Shown here one piece after another: positions 7,336 through 12,169 of a stretch of DNA of 12,169 bases. The stretch is from CAIWGV01 sp964515175 (GTDB lineage Bacteria; Pseudomonadota; Alphaproteobacteria; UBA7879; UBA5542): assembly GCA_964515175.1 (NCBI GenBank), contig CAZEUR010000035.1, positions 1 to 12,169 on the forward strand. The letters are read 5' to 3'. The number at the start of each line of letters is the position of its first letter. Position 1 is the first letter of the stretch. The notes below the pieces were generated by a model that was not told where the DNA came from, ran no database searches, and worked only from the letters and a program-made list of their open reading frames with translations. A program made the translations under genes and the position numbers.

Positions 7336-8178
7336 ATGACTGAAATTATCAATATTTCTGGATATAAGTTTGTAACGCTGGAAGATCTCCCTTCTCTGCG
7401 CGGAACTCTTTTGCAAAAATGCTATGCCCTCAATGTAAAGGGAACCATCCTTATCAGCCCTGAAGGCATTAACGTTGTCATGTCTGGCGCACGCGAATCC
7501 ATTGAGTCTCTTATGGAGTTTTTGAGGAGAGACCCTCGGTTTTCCGACATGCTTTTCAAAGAGAGCATCTCATCCCATCAGCCTTTTAACCGGACGCTAG
7601 TTCGTATTAAAAAAGAAATTATCGCCTTTGGCGTAGAAGGGATTGATCCCGCGAAACATACATCCCCCCATCTCTCTCCGAAAACACTCAAGAAATGGCT
7701 GGATGAAGGTCGTGATGTGGTGCTTTTGGACACGCGCAATGAATATGAGGTGAAGCTAGGCACTTTTAAAAACGCCATTAACCCTCATGTGGATACCTTC
7801 CGTGCCTTTCCAGAAGCCGTGCGTGCTTTGCCCGAGTCCCTCAAAGAAAAAACTGTGGTCACCTTCTGCACAGGGGGCGTCCGCTGTGAAAAAGCGGCCC
7901 CTTTCCTCGAGAAAGAAGGATTCAAAGATGTGTACCAAATCGATGGCGGCATCTTAAAATATTTCGAAGAATGTGGTGGGGCTCATTGGGAGGGTGATTG
8001 CTTCGTGTTCGATCACCGTGTTGCTCTCAACCCCCAATTAGAGCAGAGCACCGCAGCCCTTTGTTTCCGGTGTCGGGAACCTCTGACCCCTGAAGAAATT
8101 CAAAGCGAGGACTATGTTGTCAACGTATCCTGCCCTTATTGCATCAATCAAAAAGTTTCTTCTCGCTCTGAGAGTTAA
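7336..8178 (+). CDS. trhO: tRNA uridine(34) hydroxylase TrhO (YceA-type rhodanese)
   Basis: A 280-residue protein of the YceA/TrhO family, which hydroxylates U34 in certain tRNAs, a step to cmo5U-type wobble modification. An N-terminal acylphosphatase-like domain (about 1-95) contains GTILISPEGINVVMSG. A rhodanese domain (about 115-215) carries LLDTRNEYEVKLGTFKNAI and the active loop CTGGVRC, with Cys178 catalytic and Cys184 closing the loop. After it comes YQIDGGILKYFEECG and WEGDCFVFDHRVAL, diagnostic of this family. The C-terminus has CFRC...CPYC, a likely metal-binding pair of CxxC motifs. The ATG at 7336 is preferred over a TTG four codons upstream, because GGGAAG precedes it. The protein is shorter than E. 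coli YceA (350) but all core motifs are present. It is a single gene, divergent from the LPS operon. Confidence 0.93.
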   Translation: MTEIINISGYKFVTLEDLPSLRGTLLQKCYALNVKGTILISPEGINVVMSGARESIESLMEFLRRDPRFSDMLFKESISSHQPFNRTLVRIKKEIIAFGVEGIDPAKHTSPHLSPKTLKKWLDEGRDVVLLDTRNEYEVKLGTFKNAINPHVDTFRAFPEAVRALPESLKEKTVVTFCTGGVRCEKAAPFLEKEGFKDVYQIDGGILKYFEECGGAHWEGDCFVFDHRVALNPQLEQSTAALCFRCREPLTPEEIQSEDYVVNVSCPYCINQKVSSRSES

Positions 8179-8245
8179 CACCCTCCTGTAAAAAAATCTT
8201 TATATTTTTCTTTTTAAGTATTACTATTTAAATAGGGAGAATATA

Positions 8246-8821
8246 ATGAATAAAATAATATATAATTTCATATTAATACTTATAATCATAATTACAATTA
8301 CTTCTTTTAAATCTAACTCCATAAGCTTGCCTGCCGTTTCTTCCCATGGAAGCAGGAATATTCTTTGTCGCGCCCTGGAACATCCCGACCGCCTTTTGCT
8401 GGATCCAAAAACTGGGAATGCGCTTGCCGCCCAATGCCTCCTTCACCCCGATGAAGGAACGCCTCGATTACTGGGAACTCGCACAGGATGTCATTATCAA
8501 ATACCTGTGGATTGGGCGAAAAGCATCCATTTTAAGAACCCTGAAAAAGGAGTCATGATGAGGGGCGCTGAAGGCTTAACATGCCCGATGCTTACCTACA
8601 GAGAGTTTGAAATTTTAACGCTCAAAGGGTCTCTCGTGAAGAACGGAAATAGATGGAGAACCCTTCAAAAGAATTCTATGAAGCGGCTCTTCAGCAAAAG
8701 CCTTGTGAAGGCCCCCTCTTCCCATCTGATCCCAACCTCTTACAGAATCAAAACGTATCTTTTTGACTCACAAAAGAAAACAACCGTAAGTCTCTTGGAG
8801 CGGGTCAGCTCTCAAGACTAA
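8246..8821 (+). CDS. Small secreted Cys-containing protein of unknown function
   Basis: A 191-residue protein I do not recognise. It begins with a strongly hydrophobic, Ile-rich segment (residues 4-20) that looks like a signal peptide, with possible cleavage near SISLPA. The mature part has four Cys (41, 64, 82, 113), which could form two disulfides, in the context ILCRALEHPDRLL, AAQCLLHPDEGTP, TGCHYQIP and LTCPMLTYREFEIL. The C-terminus is basic. AGGGAGA lies about 8 nt before the ATG. The first 20 codons are much more AT-rich (many ATA/ATT) than the rest. It ends inside the 3' end of the convergent kinase-like gene (17-bp tail-to-tail overlap). The region upstream (8179-8245) is very AT-rich and presumably holds its promoter. 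Function unknown; an exported factor is inferred only from the signal. Confidence 0.65.
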   Translation: MNKIIYNFILILIIIITITSFKSNSISLPAVSSHGSRNILCRALEHPDRLLLDPKTGNALAAQCLLHPDEGTPRLLGTRTGCHYQIPVDWAKSIHFKNPEKGVMMRGAEGLTCPMLTYREFEILTLKGSLVKNGNRWRTLQKNSMKRLFSKSLVKAPSSHLIPTSYRIKTYLFDSQKKTTVSLLERVSSQD

Positions 8822-10343
8822 CCCACTCATAACTGTCATCAGGGCCTTGGGGTTTTATGTCTTCTTCAATCTGATCCAGCATCGGCTCTATATACTTTGT
8901 TTGCGCGGTGAAAAACCCGAAAGGAATAGCCATAATCGCTCTTATTCTATCTTCTTTTGAACCAAAAACGGATGCAAGGGAACGCCGCAAGATATGCATC
9001 ACATCCTGGAGTCGCTTTTCATTAAGAGAACCATCCTCAGAAAAAACGCCATATCCCTTTATGTAGCCTCTCAGGAAAGGTTCTATAATCAAAGAGTGCC
9101 AATCCTTTTGATCCTTCACAAGATAGGCCACGTTTTGGGATGTTTTCACATGTGCCGTCAAAAAGAAATAGAAATGCCTGAGATCGCTCGCCACATCCCG
9201 AGGGTGTTTATAGGATTGAACAAGGGTCTCTGGATCTATGAATGTAACGATAGCATCCGCCTCAGATACGCCGTGAAAAAAAACATTGTTGGCATGGAAG
9301 TCTCCATGAACATTGCGAGAAAATCCATTCAAATGACCCTCTTTTAAAGCAAAGTCTTCCAATTCTCCTTTCTTATTCTCCATTCCTGCCAAATGGAATC
9401 TTCCCAAACGCTCCCCGAGAATAGAAAGCGTCCTCTCTATTTTTCTCACATGAGCTTGATAGATTGCCTCGGACTTTTCTTTCTGTAAATGAGGGTTATA
9501 AACGTCTTCTACAAACCTCTTTATGATATCAAACATAGAAGATCCTGGCGCCGCAGGCATGACAATAACAGAACGTGTGGTTGGCTTCCCAAATCTGCCC
9601 TTTACTTTGTATTGAACCTCTCCGATAGGCATAGCGATGGCCGGAAACTCCATCCGTCTGTGTTCATTTAAAAGATTATATTCCCCAAAATCTTGCTTCA
9701 ACAAGTTAAGATTGTGGAGTTCACCATCTTTCTTCAACACCTTTACGATATAGGCAAGCTTCTTACCCTCAAAAACACCAACAAGCTGTTCCGTTTGAGC
9801 CCCCCCCCCAAGAACCTTTTCTTTCATAGAATTAATTTGTTCCGGAGTTTTATGCCTTGCCAAAACCTCTCTTAAAACGTGCTTGATTCCCTCTGTGGTT
9901 AAAGCCGTATTTTCTGTTTCTGGGTTCACAGGGAGCATTTTAACCACCTGGGCGTCTCTGATAATAGATTGCTCTAACCCCACATCATCAAGAGCAGAAA
10001 CCTTGTAAGTTTCTGTCTTCGAATTTTCTCCCTCTTCATCATCGGAGTCATTCAAATAAATATTTTCCCTCTCGTATTCGTGCCGCAAATTTTTAATCAC
10101 ATCCGGCGTACATGATTTTTTACAGTCAGTGAGGCATCGCCCGGTACCAACAAAAGTACCATTCTTCAGAGCCTCTTTTAATACACAGCATCGGCATGTA
10201 TTTTCTGGCGTTTTCCCCCAAACACCCTCTGCACAATTTGTTTTAGAATCGAAAGAAAGGAAACGATCTCCAAGTTTTACAGTAACCTCTGCTATGGAGA
10301 AAACCGGGATCAAAATTAAAAATAAAATTAAAAATCGTTTCAT
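8805..10343 (-). CDS. Secreted protein with aminoglycoside-phosphotransferase/choline-kinase-like catalytic motif
   Basis: A 512-residue protein. Residues 1-18 form a clear signal peptide (MKRFLILFLILIPVFSIA). Next is a Cys-rich stretch with seven Cys at 37, 50, 52, 53, 70, 74 and 78, then an acidic linker (about 99-106). From about 175 the order resembles a protein-kinase-like fold: a Gly-rich segment (GGG, 179-181), a strand AYIVKVL with candidate ATP-binding Lys201, then VIVMPAAPGSSMFDI (259-273) as a possible hinge. The catalytic loop is HGDFHANN (346-353), with Asp348 and Asn353, followed by FIDPETL with candidate metal-binding Asp370. HGDxHxxN plus a following Asp is characteristic of APH/choline/fructosamine-type kinases. 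The unusual part is export. ATP outside the cytoplasm would be scarce unless the protein reaches host cytosol. AGGA precedes the ATG. The gene is divergent from the DUF167 gene and convergent with the small secreted protein. Confidence 0.7.
   Translation of the reverse strand: MKRFLILFLILIPVFSIAEVTVKLGDRFLSFDSKTNCAEGVWGKTPENTCRCCVLKEALKNGTFVGTGRCLTDCKKSCTPDVIKNLRHEYERENIYLNDSDDEEGENSKTETYKVSALDDVGLEQSIIRDAQVVKMLPVNPETENTALTTEGIKHVLREVLARHKTPEQINSMKEKVLGGGAQTEQLVGVFEGKKLAYIVKVLKKDGELHNLNLLKQDFGEYNLLNEHRRMEFPAIAMPIGEVQYKVKGRFGKPTTRSVIVMPAAPGSSMFDIIKRFVEDVYNPHLQKEKSEAIYQAHVRKIERTLSILGERLGRFHLAGMENKKGELEDFALKEGHLNGFSRNVHGDFHANNVFFHGVSEADAIVTFIDPETLVQSYKHPRDVASDLRHFYFFLTAHVKTSQNVAYLVKDQKDWHSLIIEPFLRGYIKGYGVFSEDGSLNEKRLQDVMHILRRSLASVFGSKEDRIRAIMAIPFGFFTAQTKYIEPMLDQIEEDIKPQGPDDSYEWVSLES
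9800..9809. repeat. C10/G10 tract inside the kinase-like gene
   Basis: Ten consecutive C on the plus strand (G10 on the coding strand) encode the Gly-Gly-Gly at 179-181 of the kinase-like protein. Tracts of this length are prone to slippage; a shift of one base would cut the protein before its catalytic loop. Confidence 0.75.
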
Positions 10344-10423
10344 GTTATTTCCTGTTCCTAAATTTTTTATGATAAATTTATTTTAAATTATGAAATTATT
10401 TTTTTAAAAGAACAAGAGAAAAG

Positions 10424-10711
10424 ATGACCGATTTCTTTATCCTCACCGTCCGTGTCATCCCTCGAGGAGGGCGGGACAAAATCGAACATGTATCGCAAAG
10501 CGACTCCGGTCAAATTTTTTTGAAGGTTCGGGTCACAGCACCCCCCGAGGATGGACGTGCCAATGCCGCAATTGAAGCTCTCATTGCAAAGGCTATGGGT
10601 CTGGCAAAATCTTATGTTACCATTACCCATGGCCATAAGAACCGCACGAAAATTATACGGGTCGAGGGCACAGAGCAGCATCGGCAGATAATGTTGAAAA
10701 TGGAGGAATAA
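10424..10711 (+). CDS. DUF167 / YggU family protein
   Basis: A 95-residue cytoplasmic protein of the small, widespread DUF167 (YggU) family, whose biochemical role is unsettled. The pattern is typical: an opening strand LTVRVIPRGGRDKI, then FLKVRVTAPPEDGRANAAI (about 32-50, the conserved 'PP.dG.AN.a' block), a helix EALIAKAMGL, and the end strand THGHKNRTKIIRVEG, matching the family's 'G..sR.K...i'. Length is normal. The start is supported by AAGAGAAAAG just upstream. It is divergent from the secreted kinase-like gene across 80 bp of AT-rich DNA, and is followed by a partial copy of the palindromic repeat. No operon partner is visible. Confidence 0.92.
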   Translation: MTDFFILTVRVIPRGGRDKIEHVSQSDSGQIFLKVRVTAPPEDGRANAAIEALIAKAMGLAKSYVTITHGHKNRTKIIRVEGTEQHRQIMLKMEE

Positions 10712-10734
10712 CACTCTTTCCAATAAATTTCGCC

Positions 10735-10755
10735 AAGCAATAGACATTTTATGAG
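10735..10755 (+). repeat. Partial copy of the palindromic element's right end
   Basis: AAGCAATAGACATTTTATGAG here matches 10866-10886 with one mismatch (A versus C at the 17th base), 131 bp away in the same orientation. It is just downstream of the DUF167 stop and just before the full element, as if an older truncated copy sits next to a complete one. Confidence 0.7.
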
Positions 10756-10764
10756 GATAGATAA

Positions 10765-10893
10765 TGCCGCTCTCAGAAAAGGTCTAGTGCGAGCGAAACG
10801 AGGGTCGAAGCCGACGCCGTGTACATAGACGTACATAAGGAGGCTGAGATCCCCGAGGTTTTGCGAAGCAATAGACATTTTCTGAGAGCGGCA
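10765..10893. repeat. 129-bp palindromic intergenic element abutting the tRNA-Ser gene
   Basis: The ends are a perfect 16-bp inverted repeat: 10765-10780 (TGCCGCTCTCAGAAAA) and 10878-10893. Pairing continues inward to 10790/10868, giving 26 bp with two mismatches. The interior has smaller dyads, such as GTCG-AAGC-CGAC near 10804-10815 and TGTAC...GTACA near 10819-10834. Its right edge is 2 bp from the CCA end of the tRNA-Ser gene. It encodes no credible protein; open frames across it are short and low in protein character. It looks like a non-autonomous, MITE-like or extragenic palindromic repeat. It could also act as a terminator for the tRNA transcript. Whether it is multicopy cannot be seen here. 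Confidence 0.75.
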
Positions 10894-10895
10894 AT

Positions 10896-10989
10896 TGGCG
10901 GAGGGAGAGGGATTCGAACCCTCGATACAGGTTTAAGCCCGTATAACGGTTTAGCAAACCGTCGCTTTCAGCCTCTCAGCCACCCCTCC
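10896..10989 (-). tRNA. tRNA-Ser (anticodon GCU), CCA encoded
   Basis: Minus strand, 94 nt including the encoded CCA at 10896-10898. The acceptor stem GGAGGGG pairs with TCCCTCC (last pair G-U), with discriminator G. The D arm contains GGCTGAGAGGCTGAAAGC. The anticodon stem ACGGT/ACCGT encloses the loop TTGCTAA, with anticodon GCT (10953-10955 on the plus strand), which reads AGU/AGC serine codons. A long variable arm (TACGGGCTTAAACCTGTA) identifies a class II serine tRNA. The T arm GAGGG-TTCGAAT-CCCTC is canonical. No disruption is visible. The palindromic element begins 2 bp after the CCA. Confidence 0.96.
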
Positions 10990-11009
10990 GGTGTGAGCCT
11001 CATCATAGG

Positions 11010-11039
11010 GTTTTAGAGGTTTTCCTTAAGGTTTGTCAA
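11010..11039 (-). promoter_or_regulatory. Putative tRNA-Ser promoter
   Basis: A consensus -35 TTGACA (11034-11039, minus strand) is followed 18 bp later by TAAAAC (11010-11015), a 4-of-6 match to the -10 box, about 20 bp before the tRNA 5' end. Position and -35 quality support it; the -10 is weak. Confidence 0.5.
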
Positions 11040-11090
11040 TATAATACTTTACAGAAGGCCTAAAAACACTTTAGGATCTCCCTCGGAGGA
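11040..11090 (+). promoter_or_regulatory. -10 box and leader hairpins of the NTF2-like gene
   Basis: A consensus TATAAT lies at 11040-11045 with no clear -35 and almost touches the divergent tRNA -35 box. The leader holds a perfect hairpin CCTAAA-AACAC-TTTAGG (11059-11075). A second small hairpin, TCTCC-CTC-GGAGG (11077-11089, last pair U-G), covers the strong Shine-Dalgarno GGAGGA (11085-11090), 5 nt before the ATG. Masking of the ribosome site is possible but the stem is short. Confidence 0.4.
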
Positions 11091-11095
11091 CTATC

Positions 11096-11650
11096 ATGAA
11101 ATTAAAAAAATTACCCCTTTTAGTGCTACTGATCTCTTCGGGACATGCGGCTGTTGACGATTACGAAAAGTACAAAGCCATTGGCGCGCGGTGCATGGCC
11201 CATCTCGCAAGCGCCGGACGCCGAGGTACTTCTTTTCCAAAAGAAGAATTTAAGTCTTTGGTAGGCGATGCCTGCATTTGGAAATATAATGGTGAAGTTG
11301 TTGCAGAGGGCGTTAATGCTGTAAAAGAAATCCTCACAGCAAACATTCAAAGAGCCGGCGGTTCGTGGAGAGTAACGCCCTGCCAACAGTTTGTAGACTC
11401 AACAAAGCCTGCGTGTCTCATTACTTTCACCATCACAGGAAAAGAGATATTACATCACATAGTAAACGTTGCTTTGTGGATAAACAGAGAAACTGAAAAA
11501 GTGGATCTCATACATGAAGTGCGCGGTGTTGTAAGTCAAAAGGCTTTGCATGAAATACCTAAAAAAAGTGTTCTGATAGGGAATGCGAAGAAGAAAAAAG
11601 GATTAATGGCTATGTTTCAAGGGCTTAATAAAAATAAATCAAAGGCATAA
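11096..11650 (+). CDS. Small exported protein, possible NTF2/SnoaL-like fold
   Basis: A 184-residue protein with a signal peptide (1-18, MKLKKLPLLVLLISSGHA). The mature region begins with a helical segment with Cys34, then FKSLVGDACIWKYNGEVVAEGVNAVKEILTANIQR (about 53-87). This resembles the 'f.dda.w.....g.G.eaI...l' start of NTF2/SnoaL-like domains. Alternating strands follow (CLITFTITGKEILHHIVNVALWINRETEKVDLIHEVRGVV), as that fold expects. Cys34, 60, 96 and 106 could form disulfides. The C-terminus is very basic (KKKK, KNKSKA). The start is well supported by GGAGGA 5 nt upstream. NTF2-like domains serve as enzymes, immunity proteins or ligand binders, so the role cannot be told from the fold. 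The fold assignment is pattern-based and moderate. Confidence 0.65.
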   Translation: MKLKKLPLLVLLISSGHAAVDDYEKYKAIGARCMAHLASAGRRGTSFPKEEFKSLVGDACIWKYNGEVVAEGVNAVKEILTANIQRAGGSWRVTPCQQFVDSTKPACLITFTITGKEILHHIVNVALWINRETEKVDLIHEVRGVVSQKALHEIPKKSVLIGNAKKKKGLMAMFQGLNKNKSKA

Positions 11651-11849
11651 AACCCCCTCACCATCCCCCAAAGTCAGGAGGCGTAGGATCCATCTTTTTT
11701 TCTTCTCTCCCCAAAATCATCATCCCGAAGAAATTGGAACAGTTTCTGGGGGGATCCAGCTGCTTCTCTTTCCAACTAAATCCATTTTCTCAAGTGATAT
11801 TAGGCTCTATTTGCAGCCAAAAAGACTAAAATAGATCTTTACATAGAAC
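11651..11849. other. 199-bp convergent gap, no gene seen
   Basis: This gap separates the 3' ends of the NTF2-like gene and the LRR gene. It contains a T7 run (11695-11701) preceded by no strong stem, and a weak GGCT...AGCC stem on either strand near 11802-11817. I see no gene and no convincing terminator. Confidence 0.4.
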
Positions 11850-12169
11850 CTAAAATTCTATCCGTGTGTGGGGAAACGATTGCCTGAGCAAACCTCTGCT
11901 CTTAGGTCCAATGTTATTAAACTCAATATCCAGGTATCTCAGATTACGAAGTGGGGCCAGGGAGGCCGCGCCCGTAGCTCTAATATCATTATTGCCAATA
12001 TTTAGGTCTGTCAGAGAAACTATTTTCGCTAGGGAGGCCGCACCCGCATCTCCAATCTTATTAAACTGAATATTTAGGATTCTCAGATTACGAAGTTGCG
12101 CCAGGTAGGCCGCACCCGCAGCTCCAATGTTATTCTGCTCAATATTCAGGGTTCTCAGATTACGAAGTT
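11850..12169 (-). CDS. Leucine-rich-repeat protein, C-terminal end (cut by window edge)
   Basis: Reading the minus strand from 12167 gives 105 residues open to the edge, ending at TAG (11850-11852). It contains three full 24-residue leucine-rich repeats plus a closing one, with the pattern LRNLRxLNIxxNxIGxxGAA and LAx: for example LRILNIQFNKIGDAGAASLA and LTDLNIGNNDIRATGAASLA. The last repeat passes into a capping end (GPKSRGLLRQSFPHTRIEF). The 24-residue GAAxLA pattern resembles GALA-type bacterial LRR proteins, which in plant pathogens are effectors; here that is only a resemblance. The repeats are also close at DNA level with a 72-bp period: CTCAGATTACGAAGT recurs at 11938, 12082 and 12154, so recent duplication is likely. 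The N-terminus, any signal and any further domain lie outside the window. Confidence 0.85.
   Translation of the reverse strand, partial: LRNLRTLNIEQNNIGAAGAAYLAQLRNLRILNIQFNKIGDAGAASLAKIVSLTDLNIGNNDIRATGAASLAPLRNLRYLDIEFNNIGPKSRGLLRQSFPHTRIEF

Noticed and set aside
10388..10747. 119-codon minus-strand frame opposite the DUF167 gene
   Set aside because: It is fully antisense to a well-supported family member and has no independent support.
10612..10878. 88-codon minus-strand frame across the palindromic element
   Set aside because: It overlaps the DUF167 gene antisense and the repeat core; no ribosome site or domain features. Best seen as a by-product of the repeat.
10819..11016. 65-codon plus-strand frame with GGGRGIRTLD...
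   Set aside because: It is the antisense of the tRNA-Ser gene, a well-known source of spurious annotated proteins.
11866..12069. 67-codon plus-strand frame in the LRR region
   Set aside because: It is antisense to the clear LRR coding frame on the minus strand.

Overview
The window looks like chromosomal DNA of an alphaproteobacterium, probably one that lives inside or closely with a eukaryotic host (a Holosporales-type genome is my best guess). This is inference from gene content: a KdsD/LptC/LptA lipopolysaccharide cluster of Gram-negative type, an AsmA/YhdP-like envelope protein, a short TrhO, moderate to low GC with AT-rich intergenic DNA, several small secreted proteins of unknown function, a secreted protein with a kinase-like catalytic motif, and a leucine-rich-repeat protein running off the right edge. 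No phage, transposase, CRISPR or plasmid gene is visible.

Left part (1-4790). A large AsmA/YhdP-type inner-membrane-anchored protein is on the minus strand, with a divergent alkaline-phosphatase-superfamily protein on the plus strand that seems to lack part of the usual metal site. A 163-bp gap with two strong, complex inverted repeats separates the latter from the convergent lptA.

Middle (4788-8178). A tight minus-strand operon reads small lipoprotein > kdsD > lptC > lptA, with a 13-nt gap and then two 4-nt ATGA overlaps. It joins a Kdo precursor step (arabinose-5-phosphate isomerase) to two periplasmic parts of the LPS transport bridge. kdsC and lptB are absent here. A divergent trhO (tRNA U34 hydroxylation) lies across a 92-bp gap holding an A/T palindrome that can give a -10 box on each strand.

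Right part (8179-12169). This half looks more accessory. A small secreted Cys-containing protein overlaps tail to tail with a secreted protein that has a Cys-rich N-terminus and the HGDxHxxN...D signature of aminoglycoside-phosphotransferase/choline-kinase folds. A 10-G tract lies in the putative glycine-rich part of that protein. Next come a DUF167/YggU gene, a 129-bp palindromic element abutting the 3' end of a tRNA-Ser(GCU) gene, a small secreted NTF2/SnoaL-like protein, and the C-terminal end of a GALA-like LRR protein with a 72-bp DNA repeat period.

The most interesting items are the exported kinase-like protein, the degenerate phosphatase-like protein, the tRNA-adjacent palindromic element, and the two nested hairpin structures between 4637 and 4776.
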